NCBI RefSeq assembly: GCF_015644665.1
Contig: NZ_JADOBQ010000002.1
Coordinates: 890,931 to 954,930, forward strand
Length of the DNA: 64,000 bases
Direction: 5' to 3'
Source: Roseobacter sp. MH60115
GTDB lineage: Bacteria > Pseudomonadota > Alphaproteobacteria > Rhodobacterales > Rhodobacteraceae
The notes under the pieces: generated by a model
Seen by the model: the letters and a program-made list of their open reading frames with translations, nothing else
Database searches by the model: none
Told to the model about the DNA's origin: nothing
Shown here: positions 18,883-26,840 of the stretch, piece by piece
How the letters are laid out: the number at the start of each line of letters is the position of its first letter
Position numbering within the stretch: position 1 is the stretch's first letter
Program-made: the position numbers and the translations under genes

Positions 18883-19428
18883 ATGGCACGATTTCCTCTG
18901 ACTCTGGCGCTGATCCTTTGCGGCACGCTCAGCTTTGCCCAGCAAGACGAGACGCCCGCCCCGGAGCCCCTTTCGGAACCGCCGATGACGCTGGAGCGGC
19001 TGGCCAATATCATTCTGAACATCGACGAAGATGCGCAGCTGCGCGGCTCTGCCATCGAGTTCACCATTCAGGATATCCCGGTGATCGTCGTGGCCGATCC
19101 GCGCGCCGACCGGATGCGGGCCATGGTGCCGATCCGTTCGTCCGATGGGTTGGACCCCGAAGAGTTGATGCGCCTCATGCAGGCCAATTTCGACAGCGCG
19201 CTGGACGCCCGGTATGCCGTGGCGCGTGGCAGACTCTGGGGGGTCTTTATCCATCCGCTCTCCCCGCTGGAGCAGGACCAGTTTCTGTCGGCGCTGGTGC
19301 AGACCGTGAACGTGGCCCGCACCTACGGGCAAACCTATTCCGGCGGCGCCCAGGTCTTTGGCGGTGGCGACAGCAATGGCATCTACCAGGACCTGCTGGA
19401 TGACTTGCGCAAGGGCCAGGCACTCTAG
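18883..19428 (+). CDS. secreted hypothetical protein, possibly YbjN/chaperone-like fold
   Basis: 181 residues from ATG 18883, chosen for AAAGGG upstream and because the protein then begins with a signal peptide (MARFPLTLALILCGTLSFA, cut before QQDE). After a Pro-rich linker, residues ~45-150 alternate short strands and helices, with SAIEFTIQDIPVIVVADP and a long helix, loosely resembling the YbjN or type III chaperone fold. The C-terminus is Gly-rich and ends in a helix. No enzymatic motif is seen. It is probably periplasmic. Confidence 0.65.
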   Translation: MARFPLTLALILCGTLSFAQQDETPAPEPLSEPPMTLERLANIILNIDEDAQLRGSAIEFTIQDIPVIVVADPRADRMRAMVPIRSSDGLDPEELMRLMQANFDSALDARYAVARGRLWGVFIHPLSPLEQDQFLSALVQTVNVARTYGQTYSGGAQVFGGGDSNGIYQDLLDDLRKGQAL

Positions 19429-19751
19429 TCTGCACCGCCCACGGGACCCCGCAAAACGCGATCAACCCAGCTTATATCGAAGCCTTTCCTTTTGTTGGTA
19501 AGGTTTCACTAACTATTGCATGCTGAGCGCGCTGCGCAGGGTTAAAGTCGCGCGGTCATCTATCTCAGGACATTTCAGGCCGTCCCTCAGTGGCTGCGCC
19601 TGAAACTGGACGAACCAAACATACGGGCCACGGTATTTTTCCTGTTTTTCCGCCGTGGCACGCATGATGCGCATGGCAATTGGCCTGCAACGGATACTCT
19701 GGTGATGATGGTCGCGGACGACCCTGTGCGGCGCATTTGTCGTAGTTCAGC
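19429..19751. other. 323-base intergenic region with two potential hairpins
   Basis: No credible ORF. Two inverted repeats are present: TTTCAGGC/GCCTGAAA (19573-19580 with 19598-19605) and GCCACGG/CCGTGGC (19627-19633 with 19653-19659). Neither has a T-tract. The segment may be a structured leader of the VPLPA-CTERM genes; no promoter could be assigned with confidence. Confidence 0.35.
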
Positions 19752-20474
19752 ATGAGTACTTCTATGAAACATTTTCTTGCACCATCCCTTCTCTCCGCAG
19801 CCCTGATCGCGTTTTGCGCCCCTGTCTCCGCCAAATCGATCAGCTTCACCGGCATTCTCGATTTCGAAAACTACATCGGATCGGAACAACCGTTCTCCGA
19901 ACAACCCGCAACGCTTGATGTCACCATTGGAATTGATACTTCGGCACCCGTGGACTCCTCGGTCGACTCCGGTGGTCTCGGTCAGTCCGCGAGCTACCTG
20001 ACAGCCGTGACCTCCGCGCAATACGAGGCCTTTGGTGTCGGCGGCAATTCGATTGGCAGCTGGTCAGCATCGGATTTCGAATTGACGATCGTCGACTTTG
20101 TGTTCGGTGACAGCTTTCACTTTTTCTCCGGCAATGCGACGGGCCCGGCACCCCTGAACAATCTGCTGATATTCTTCGACAGCCCCGCCGACACCTTTTC
20201 GGGCACCGACCTCGACCTGTTGACGGAGGAAAACCTAAAGGCGCTGTCCACCGGGGTGATCGGCATTTCCAGCTTCCTCGGCGATGGCGCAATCGGGGCG
20301 TCCTACCTGATCGACGGCGATAGTATCGTCGTCACGGACGATGATCCGCGCCCCTCTGTCGTGCCGCTGCCTGCGGGTCTGCCGCTGTTGCTGGCGGGAT
20401 GGGGTGCATTGGGACTGGTTCGGCACCGCAAGCGTCTGTTCGGCCTCGGCCCGCGCCTTAAGGCCGTGGCATGA
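19752..20474 (+). CDS. VPLPA-CTERM sorting domain protein, first paralogue
   Basis: 240 residues. A signal peptide (to about PVSAKS, residue 28) is followed by a beta-rich domain with few charges and no cysteine except in the leader. The C-terminus carries the sorting signal VPLPAGLPLLLAGWGALGLV (from residue 204), then a basic tail with RHRKR. VPLPA-CTERM proteins are recognised by a dedicated exosortase (XrtD type) and displayed at the surface or in exopolysaccharide. No exosortase gene is in the window. It overlaps its paralogue by 4 bases. An in-frame ATG at 19764 is an alternative start. Confidence 0.85.
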   Translation: MSTSMKHFLAPSLLSAALIAFCAPVSAKSISFTGILDFENYIGSEQPFSEQPATLDVTIGIDTSAPVDSSVDSGGLGQSASYLTAVTSAQYEAFGVGGNSIGSWSASDFELTIVDFVFGDSFHFFSGNATGPAPLNNLLIFFDSPADTFSGTDLDLLTEENLKALSTGVIGISSFLGDGAIGASYLIDGDSIVVTDDDPRPSVVPLPAGLPLLLAGWGALGLVRHRKRLFGLGPRLKAVA

Positions 20475-21169
20475 CCGGCGGTCTCAAAGCCACGGCTGCG
20501 GCGGTTGCATGGGCGGTGGTCCTTGCCAATCCGGTGGACGCCAAGACCATCAGCTTTACCGGTCTCTTCGAGGCGGAAAACTTCGTCGGTTTCGAGTACC
20601 CGCTGGCCGAGCAGCCCGCCACACTTGAGGTCATCATCGATCTCGATGAAACCTCTGCGCCGGATGTGGTGGCAGACATTGGAGCAGGCGAAACAATTGC
20701 CCAGTATTTTTCTGCGGTAACGTCCTTTTCCTATGAAGCATTTGGTGTCGGTGGCAATACGCTTGGGTCGTGGACGGCATCGGATACTCTGTTGCTGGTC
20801 AGCAGTCTCAACACCATGGACATGGTGCTGTTCACATCAGAGGCTGCAACAGGCCCCGGACCGCTTGACCGCATCCTTCTGACGTTTGAGGGAGACGCAA
20901 ATGTTCTGTCCGGCAGCGATCTGGAGATGCTGGCGACGGGCACTTTGGGGGCGATGACAACCGGAGAATTCATCGTCCTGCAGGATCAGGACAACGCCCC
21001 CGCGATTGGCATGCAGTTTCTGATCGATTTCGACAGCGTCCAGGTGTTCGATGATCCGTCTTCCGGTGGTGGAACCCCGGCGGCAGTGCCCCTGCCTGCA
21101 AGTCTTCCACTGCTTTTGGCGGGGTTCTGGGCGCTCGGCCTGGTAAAACGCGGCAGATACCGGGCTTAA
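20471..21169 (+). CDS. VPLPA-CTERM sorting domain protein, second paralogue
   Basis: 232 residues. It is a clear tandem duplicate of the preceding protein: KTISFTGLFEAENFVGFEYP aligns with KSISFTGILDFENYIGSEQP, and YEAFGVGGNTLGSWTASD aligns with YEAFGVGGNSIGSWSASD. A signal peptide ends near PVDAK. The sorting signal VPLPASLPLLLAGFWALGLV begins near residue 206 and is followed by the basic KRGRYR. The ATGA overlap with the first paralogue implies coupled translation and equal expression. Confidence 0.85.
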   Translation: MTGGLKATAAAVAWAVVLANPVDAKTISFTGLFEAENFVGFEYPLAEQPATLEVIIDLDETSAPDVVADIGAGETIAQYFSAVTSFSYEAFGVGGNTLGSWTASDTLLLVSSLNTMDMVLFTSEAATGPGPLDRILLTFEGDANVLSGSDLEMLATGTLGAMTTGEFIVLQDQDNAPAIGMQFLIDFDSVQVFDDPSSGGGTPAAVPLPASLPLLLAGFWALGLVKRGRYRA

Positions 21170-21173
21170 GCAC

Positions 21174-21202
21174 TTGCGATAGACGCCGTTTGCGCCTATA
21201 CG
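21174..21202 (+). promoter_or_regulatory. candidate rpsA promoter
   Basis: TTGCGA (21174-21179) and TATACG (21197-21202) are separated by exactly 17 bases, directly after the second VPLPA gene. A start near 21209 would give rpsA a leader of roughly 150 bases. Confidence 0.5.
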
Positions 21203-21242
21203 CGGCCTCGTTAAAGCGGGGAAAACACCGCAGTGGCGAGCA

Positions 21243-21275
21243 GGGCCGGTTCTTCCGGCCCTTTCTCGTTTTTCG
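21243..21275 (+). terminator. intrinsic terminator or attenuator in the rpsA leader
   Basis: GGGCCGG (21243-21249) pairs with CCGGCCC (21255-21261) around a TTCTT loop and is followed by TTTCTCGTTTTT. It can end transcription of the VPLPA genes. Because it also lies downstream of the candidate rpsA promoter, it may attenuate rpsA. Confidence 0.65.
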
Positions 21276-21356
21276 CTTTGACCAATTGAAACCTCAAAGA
21301 CCGGCGGAGACAACCGCACGGCCAGACACAAAACCAAGTTAGGAAAACGACGCCAC

Positions 21357-23033
21357 ATGGCAAATATGATGGATGAGTTTGAAGCACTCTTAGAAGAAAG
21401 CTTCGAAATGGACACACCCGAAGAAGGGTCTGTCGTCAAAGGCAAGGTGATCGCGATTGAAGCGGGCCAGGCCATCATCGACGTAGGCTACAAGATGGAA
21501 GGCCGCGTCGAGCTCAAAGAATTCGCAGATCCCGGCGAAGCGCCCAAAATCGAAGTTGGCGATGAAGTAGAAGTCTTCCTGCGTCAGGTCGAAAGCTCCC
21601 GTGGCGAAGCCGTCATTTCCCGCGAAATGGCCCGCCGCGAAGAAGCCTGGGATCGTCTGGAAAAAGCCTACGCCGATGAAGAGCGCGTCGAAGGCGCCAT
21701 CTTCGGCCGTGTCAAAGGTGGCTTCACCGTCGATCTCGGCGGCGCCGTGGCCTTCCTGCCCGGCTCTCAGGTTGATGTACGTCCCGTGCGGGACGCAGGC
21801 CCTCTGATGGGTCTGAAGCAGCCGTTCCAGATCCTGAAAATGGACCGCCGCCGGGGCAACATCGTGGTATCGCGTCGTGCGATCCTCGAAGAATCCCGTG
21901 CCGAACAGCGCGCCGAAGTCATCGGCAATCTGACCGAAGGTCAGACCGTCGACGGCGTGGTCAAGAACATCACCGAATACGGGGCCTTCGTGGACCTCGG
22001 CGGTGTCGACGGCCTGCTGCACGTCACCGATATGGCATGGCGCCGGGTCAACCACCCGTCCGAGATCCTGTCGATCGGCGAGACCATCAAGGTGCAGGTC
22101 ATCAAGATCAACAAAGAGACACACCGCATCAGCCTTGGCATGAAGCAGCTGCAGGAAGATCCATGGGATCTGGTGGCCGCGAAGTATCCGCTGGATTCCA
22201 CGCACACTGGCCGCGTGACCAACATCACCGACTACGGTGCCTTTGTTGAGCTCGAAGCCGGTGTTGAAGGTCTGGTACACGTCTCCGAGATGTCCTGGAC
22301 CAAGAAGAACGTGCACCCGGGCAAGATCGTCTCGACCTCTCAGGAAGTCGAAGTCATGGTGCTGGAAATCGACGGTGCCAAGCGCCGTGTGTCTCTGGGC
22401 CTGAAACAGACCATGCGCAACCCATGGGAAGTGTTTGCAGAAACACACCCCGAGGGCACGGAAGTCGAAGGCGAAGTCAAGAACATCACCGAGTTTGGTC
22501 TGTTCGTCGGCCTCGACGGCGACATCGACGGCATGGTGCACCTCTCCGACCTCAGCTGGGACCAGCGTGGCGAAGAGGCGATCCAGGACTACCGCAAAGG
22601 CGACATGGTGCAGGCCGTTGTCTCCGAAGTGGACGTCGAGAAAGAACGCATCTCTCTGTCGATCAAGGCCGTGGGCGGGGACAAGTTCGCCGAAGCCGTG
22701 GGCGGCGTGAAGCGTGGCTCCATCGTGACCGTGACCGTGACCGCCATCGAAGACGGTGGTGTCGAGGTGGAATACGAAGGTATGAAGTCCTTCATCCGCC
22801 GCTCTGACCTGTCGCGTGACCGTGCCGAGCAGCGCCCCGAGCGTTTCTCCGTGGGGGACAAGGTCGACGTGCGCATCACCAATGTGGACAACAAGTCCCG
22901 CCGTTTGGGTGTGTCCATCAAGGCGCGCGAGATCGCGGAAGAAAAAGAGGCCGTGGAACAGTACGGCTCCTCGGACTCCGGTGCATCGCTTGGCGATATC
23001 CTGGGTGCCGCGCTCAACAAGGGCGACGACTGA
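21357..23033 (+). CDS. rpsA: 30S ribosomal protein S1
   Basis: 558 residues with six S1/OB-fold RNA-binding repeats, several showing the motif NITEYGAFVDLGGVDGLLH or a close variant. S1 unwinds mRNA leaders on the 30S subunit and is essential for translation initiation in Gram-negative bacteria. Length and repeat number are normal. It is followed by a strong terminator. Its codon bias is strongly towards preferred C-ending codons, as expected for a highly expressed gene. Confidence 0.97.
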   Translation: MANMMDEFEALLEESFEMDTPEEGSVVKGKVIAIEAGQAIIDVGYKMEGRVELKEFADPGEAPKIEVGDEVEVFLRQVESSRGEAVISREMARREEAWDRLEKAYADEERVEGAIFGRVKGGFTVDLGGAVAFLPGSQVDVRPVRDAGPLMGLKQPFQILKMDRRRGNIVVSRRAILEESRAEQRAEVIGNLTEGQTVDGVVKNITEYGAFVDLGGVDGLLHVTDMAWRRVNHPSEILSIGETIKVQVIKINKETHRISLGMKQLQEDPWDLVAAKYPLDSTHTGRVTNITDYGAFVELEAGVEGLVHVSEMSWTKKNVHPGKIVSTSQEVEVMVLEIDGAKRRVSLGLKQTMRNPWEVFAETHPEGTEVEGEVKNITEFGLFVGLDGDIDGMVHLSDLSWDQRGEEAIQDYRKGDMVQAVVSEVDVEKERISLSIKAVGGDKFAEAVGGVKRGSIVTVTVTAIEDGGVEVEYEGMKSFIRRSDLSRDRAEQRPERFSVGDKVDVRITNVDNKSRRLGVSIKAREIAEEKEAVEQYGSSDSGASLGDILGAALNKGDD

Positions 23034-23060
23034 CCCGCAACCGGTCCTTAAATTGCCACA

Positions 23061-23094
23061 AAAGCCCCGCAGACGTTATTCTGCGGGGCTTTTT
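23061..23094 (+). terminator. rpsA intrinsic terminator
   Basis: AAGCCCCGCAG (23062-23072) and CTGCGGGGCTT (23081-23091) form a perfect 11-bp stem with an 8-base loop. A run of T follows, giving a textbook rho-independent terminator. Confidence 0.93.
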
Positions 23095-23109
23095 ATTGGG
23101 AGAACGACA

Positions 23110-23376
23110 ATGCGGAAACTGGCGGTAGGCCTTTGTCTCTGCCTTGCGGCAAGCGCTGCGCAGGCTGGCGGCAAGGACAATTTCTTTTCGTTCAAAACGA
23201 AGGTTGTGCAGGGGCAATTGCAGATGCACGGACACTACGGAAAAAACTGGAGCGCAGAGGAGGTCCGGGCGTCTCTGGGCCGTGATTGTGCGGGGGCCGG
23301 GAAGACGCTGGTCGCGCTGCAACTGGGAGACGTACATAGGCGCAAGGGACAGTCTTTCGTCGCCGTCTGCGGCTGA
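23110..23376 (+). CDS. small secreted protein of unknown function
   Basis: 88 residues from ATG 23110, supported by GGGAG upstream. A signal peptide (MRKLAVGLCLCLAASAAQAG, cut near residue 19) leads to a mature chain of about 68 residues. The mature chain has two cysteines that could form a disulfide (RDCAGAG and the penultimate Cys) and a strand-helix pattern (GYHGKNW-like region, then LVALQLGD). No family recognised. It sits immediately after the rpsA terminator. Confidence 0.6.
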   Translation: MRKLAVGLCLCLAASAAQAGGKDNFFSFKTKVVQGQLQMHGHYGKNWSAEEVRASLGRDCAGAGKTLVALQLGDVHRRKGQSFVAVCG

Positions 23377-23446
23377 TCTGGCGAGCCGTCTTTGACACAG
23401 ATTTTTGCGTCCGGCTGGGCGCAGGCCAGCATGTCCGGCAAACTGG

Positions 23447-23493
23447 TTGACTTGATACCATTTAGTATCATATTAAAGGATACCAAATGGTAT
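23447..23493 (+). promoter_or_regulatory. cupin-gene promoter with two dyad operators
   Basis: TTGACT (23447-23452) and TATTAA (23471-23476) make a promoter with an 18-base spacer. The spacer is filled by the dyad TGATAC-N6-GTATCA (23453-23470). A second dyad, ATACCA-AA-TGGTAT (23480-23493), lies at the expected start site. The two share a 14-bp pattern (ATACCA..TRGTAT) with centres 25 bp apart, suggesting one repressor bound twice. No regulator gene is adjacent. Confidence 0.6.
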
Positions 23494-23506
23494 TATGAGG
23501 TTGATC

Positions 23507-23929
23507 ATGACGAATATGCTAAACACACTTGCCTTCACCTTATCCGCTGCCGCAACGGTTGCTTCGGGTGAGGGCATCGAACTGACGGCTGCGGGCAGTT
23601 TCGACTGGGAAACAACGGCGGAAGGGGTGGCTTTTGCGCCGCTGCAAGGGGACCGTTTCAGCGAATCCTATCAGGCCATGGTGCGGCTGCCCGCAGGCCT
23701 TGTCAGCCCGCCGCATGTGAAATCGGCCAATATGTTCGGCGTCATGCTGCAGGGAGAGATGATCCACTACGTGCAGGGTGCTGATCCGGCGCAGGCCCAG
23801 CCCATCGGAGCCGGTTCCTTCTACCGGATTCCGCGCGGGCTGCCGCATGTGTCGGCTTGTGTGTCAGCGGATCCCTGCATCGCCTACCTTTATCAGGACG
23901 GCGCCTTTGACTTTCTGCCGGTGCAGTAA
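23507..23929 (+). CDS. secreted cupin-domain protein
   Basis: 140 residues from ATG 23507, selected because GAGG lies six bases upstream; ATG 23495 is in frame but has no ribosome site. A signal peptide of about 20 residues precedes a single cupin barrel with a metal-site-like SPPHVKS motif, the glycine-rich MLQGEMIHYV strand turn and GAGSFYRIPRGLPHVS. Two cysteines near the end (ACVSADPC) may form a disulfide. The ligand is unknown. The paired operators upstream indicate induction by a specific signal. Confidence 0.75.
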   Translation: MTNMLNTLAFTLSAAATVASGEGIELTAAGSFDWETTAEGVAFAPLQGDRFSESYQAMVRLPAGLVSPPHVKSANMFGVMLQGEMIHYVQGADPAQAQPIGAGSFYRIPRGLPHVSACVSADPCIAYLYQDGAFDFLPVQ

Positions 23930-23970
23930 TTCGGTAGCGCAGTGTTTCAGGTTCAAAGCCGACGAGATTA

Positions 23971-24005
23971 CGAAAAGACCCTCGCCGCGCTGCGCGGTGA
24001 GGGTC
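23971..24005 (-). terminator. terminator of the flavin monooxygenase-like gene
   Basis: Read leftwards, GACCCTCACCGCG and CGCGGCGAGGGTC form a long stem (one wobble) around CAG, spanning 24005-23977 and followed by TTTTCG. It lies between convergent genes and suits the minus-strand gene. Confidence 0.7.
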
Positions 24006-24043
24006 GCCATTGGGTATAATGGGCCGGAGGTTCCTTCGCCGCG

Positions 24044-25690
24044 CTACTCCGCCGCCGTCCGTTTGCCGCGGGCTTCGCCAATCCCCTGCTGTTCCAGAAA
24101 GCTGCTGATCTGACGATGGGCGACCTCGGACGGGGGCAGGGCGTCGCCCGCATCCTTGAAGGTCATCCGCAGCACCGTCGCGGCATTTGCGTCCCGCTCC
24201 GCCCGCGGGCGCCAATCGGCGTCCAGATGATCGGCCAGATGCACCTCCCCAATTTGCGCGCCGGAGCGGATATGCCGGATGACCGGGTGAATGAAGGCAT
24301 CGGGCGTGTCCCCAAAGATATTGTGCTCGCGTTTCACATGCATCGTATCTGCGCCGAAATCGCCGTATTCGAGGGTCACCATCAGATACTCCCGACCGGC
24401 GAAACTCTTGGCGTCCTGCACCCATTCCACGGGTACATCATGATAACTGCGTCCCGCGTCCTCCTGATCGAGCAGGATGACGTCGCACAAAAACCCCGGC
24501 TGCAGAAACACCCCGGCGCAGGTGCTGATCCGGTCGATGATCGCGCGCGTCAATCCATCGGGGGCGAGTTCGGTTTGCGTGCTCGGATAGGCGGTGCCCG
24601 TCACGCGCCCGGCCACGAATTCGGACAGGCATTTCACGTTATGCCGAAAGCCGTGCACAAAACCTGACATGGTCTTGCGATAGTCGCGCGACTGCATGAT
24701 CGTGCCTGCAAAAAACAGCCCCTCGACGTTTTCGCTTTCCCACTCCGACGTCATCGCCGGGAACTTGTCGAAGTGACGCAGCGCGGGCCGGATATCTTCG
24801 GCAAAGATATCGGCATCAAAGCGGAAGCCGGTGCAGGCGATGACACGGTCATAGGTCAGGGTAATCTCATGATCCTCTGCGGCCCGCATCTGCGCGGTGA
24901 CGGTGTAGAGCCCGTCCTTGCGCTCGATCTTCACCGCTTTGGCATCGATCACCGCGTTCTGTGATTTCAACTGATAGGTGTCGAGGAAGTTGTTGTTTAC
25001 GGCGCGCAGATGCCCGACGAAATGCGTTTGCCAGGCAAAGCGCACCGGGTTCGGGCTCATCACGTGTATCGAAGCCGCGTGTTCCACCAGCGAATCAGCC
25101 GTTTCGAAGGCAGAATTGCCTTTGCCCAGGATCAGCACACGTTCGTTCTCAAACTGCTCCGGCGTGGGGTCAAAATCGAAGTAATTATCGACCAGATCGA
25201 ACCCCTCGATCCCCGGATCCCAGGGCTGCGACACGCCGGTGGCAACAATCACATTCCGCGCGTGATGTGTCGCGCCGTCCGAGCACCGCAGGGCAAAGAT
25301 GCCATCGGTTTTCGAAATCTCGACCACGTTGCTGTCGCACAGGATGCGGTCCTGCATCTGGGCGGCAAAGGCCTCGGCGTAATCAACGAAGTCTTCGGCA
25401 GAGGGGAAGTATTTCCGGCTCCAGTCCTTGAAAAGCATGCCTTCGTCGTTCAGCAGTGAGTTCCAATCGTAGCGCAGGCGCGTTTCAGGGTTCGAGAGGC
25501 CCGTATGCACCTTGTTGATCGAAATGAACTGACGGTGTCGCGGAAAGGTGCGGAAGAAACTACACACCTCCGAGCCGCGCTCGAGGATGACAAAATCCAT
25601 ACCCTTTTTCTGGAAGTAGTATCCGGCCTGAAGCCCTGCCGGACCCGATCCGATCACGCAGACATCGCGTGGCCCATCCTTTTGCGTCAT
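24044..25690 (-). CDS. FAD/NAD(P)-dependent monooxygenase-like oxidoreductase with extra C-terminal domain
   Basis: 548 residues from ATG 25690 (AGGA upstream). Residues ~8-375 form a two-dinucleotide flavin monooxygenase fold, with VIGSGPAGLQAGYYF (Gly14-Gly19) for FAD, a second VLILGKGNSAFETADSL for NAD(P)H, and a late ACTGFRFDADIF strand. Residues ~390-548 are an unrecognised alpha/beta region rich in His and Asp. The layout resembles eukaryotic FOXRED2-type proteins more than simple FMOs. There is no signal peptide. The gene stands alone; the substrate is unknown. Confidence 0.75.
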   Translation of the reverse strand: MTQKDGPRDVCVIGSGPAGLQAGYYFQKKGMDFVILERGSEVCSFFRTFPRHRQFISINKVHTGLSNPETRLRYDWNSLLNDEGMLFKDWSRKYFPSAEDFVDYAEAFAAQMQDRILCDSNVVEISKTDGIFALRCSDGATHHARNVIVATGVSQPWDPGIEGFDLVDNYFDFDPTPEQFENERVLILGKGNSAFETADSLVEHAASIHVMSPNPVRFAWQTHFVGHLRAVNNNFLDTYQLKSQNAVIDAKAVKIERKDGLYTVTAQMRAAEDHEITLTYDRVIACTGFRFDADIFAEDIRPALRHFDKFPAMTSEWESENVEGLFFAGTIMQSRDYRKTMSGFVHGFRHNVKCLSEFVAGRVTGTAYPSTQTELAPDGLTRAIIDRISTCAGVFLQPGFLCDVILLDQEDAGRSYHDVPVEWVQDAKSFAGREYLMVTLEYGDFGADTMHVKREHNIFGDTPDAFIHPVIRHIRSGAQIGEVHLADHLDADWRPRAERDANAATVLRMTFKDAGDALPPSEVAHRQISSFLEQQGIGEARGKRTAAE

Positions 25691-26160
25691 TCCCGTCCTA
25701 TCCCTCGCCGTGGTGCTATCGTTTCTAGGCCCATTTCTCTCGATGGAAATTTGCGGGCAACCCCGTCGCCAGCTAAGCAGAAACGGGGTTTTCACGCAAT
25801 GCGCGCGCTCGTCCGGCGGCCCTTACCTGGGCGTGCAGGTACAAGGTGCCAAACGGCTGGGCAGGGGCTGTGTGTTTTTGCCGGGTGGCGATGCCAAACG
25901 TCTCGTGTCGGGACACCTGGCAAACCCTCTCTCGGTGGTTCCGAATCATAAGCTGACGCTGCGCTGCGGCATTTGGCATACATCCGCCTGCAAGCGCGGA
26001 CAGCCGCGCAGGGATCGGAAAAAGCGCTATAATACAGCGTGTTCTGCGTCAAAAAAAGTGATAACGTGGCCACGGGCTCACTTTCCGTAAGCCGGGTTTC
26101 TTTCTATAGTTCCGGCATAGGCGCGGCAAAAGTGCCAACAACCAACAAGGGGACGCTGCC
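25691..26160. other. 470-base intergenic region with an orphan terminator-like hairpin
   Basis: No convincing gene. An open + frame (25710-26090) has the composition of a non-coding frame and no ribosome site. AACCCCGT (25759-25766) pairs with ACGGGGTT (25783-25790), followed by TTTT, which is terminator-like on the + strand although no + strand gene is known just upstream. The ihfB promoter candidate lies at the right end. Confidence 0.4.
26082..26110 (+). promoter_or_regulatory. candidate ihfB promoter
   Basis: TTTCCG (26082-26087) and TATAGT (26105-26110) are spaced by 17 bases, about 50 bases before the ihfB start. The -10 is good, the -35 weak. Confidence 0.35.
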
Positions 26161-26445
26161 ATGATCCGTTCGGAGCTGATTCAAAAGATCGCCGATGAAA
26201 ATCCACATCTGTATCAGCGCGACGTGGAGCGTATCGTCAACACCATCTTTGAAGAGGTGACCGGTGCGATGGCCCGGGGCGACCGGGTTGAGCTGCGCGG
26301 CTTCGGCGCGTTCTCGGTCAAGAAACGCGATTCCCGCGTGGGCCGGAACCCCCGCACCGGCGAAACCGTGCATGTAGAAGAAAAACACGTGCCGTTTTTC
26401 AAGACCGGCAAGCTGCTGCGTGATCGTCTGAACGGGAAATCCTGA
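26161..26445 (+). CDS. ihfB: integration host factor subunit beta
   Basis: 94 residues, a HU/IHF-fold DNA-bending protein. The DNA-intercalating arm [22 protein letters not shown] and the GRNPRTGE motif are intact. [17 protein letters not shown] is the beta-subunit N-terminus. It forms IHF with IhfA, encoded elsewhere, and shapes promoters and replication origins. It shares one base with the next gene (TGATG). In relatives ihfB follows rpsA closely; here 3.1 kb of other genes separate them. Confidence 0.95.
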   Translation: MIRSELIQKIADENPHLYQRDVERIVNTIFEEVTGAMARGDRVELRGFGAFSVKKRDSRVGRNPRTGETVHVEEKHVPFFKTGKLLRDRLNGKS

Positions 26446-26795
26446 TGCGCTACATCCGCTACGCCTGCATCGCGACATTCGGGATCGCGCTGATTGCAGT
26501 GGCCATTGCCAACCGCGGCATGGTGTCCTTGCAGTTGATCCCGTCGGAAGTTGCGGGCTGGTTTTCGGTCACGCCCCAGATCGAACTGCCGCTCTTTCTC
26601 GTGATTTTTGGCGGCATCGTTTCGGGCCTGCTGATCGGCTTTGTCTGGGAGTGGATCCGCGAGCATGGGCAGCGGGCCGAAGCGGCGCGTCAGGCCCGCG
26701 AGATGCGCCGGCTGGAACGCGAGATCGCCAAGCTCAAGGGTGAGAAGCACGCAGGCAAAGATGAAGTTCTGGCGCTGCTGGACGAAGCCAGCTGA
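26445..26795 (+). CDS. LapA-family (DUF1049) membrane protein
   Basis: 116 residues. Two membrane helices (residues ~5-25 and ~46-70) surround a short periplasmic loop with VSLQLIPSEVAGW. A cytoplasmic coiled coil of about 40 residues (EAARQAREMRRLEREIAKLKGE) follows. This is the LapA architecture, implicated in LPS and envelope assembly in E. coli. It is coupled to ihfB. Confidence 0.85.
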   Translation: MRYIRYACIATFGIALIAVAIANRGMVSLQLIPSEVAGWFSVTPQIELPLFLVIFGGIVSGLLIGFVWEWIREHGQRAEAARQAREMRRLEREIAKLKGEKHAGKDEVLALLDEAS

Positions 26796-26840
26796 TCCTG
26801 CGCTCTTGTATCTGCGCCGGTGCCGTGCTCAAACGCGCCC

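Noticed and set aside
25710..26090. Open + strand frame of 126 codons before ihfB
   Set aside because: No ribosome site, basic Arg/Cys/Gly-rich composition typical of a non-coding frame, and no recognisable similarity.
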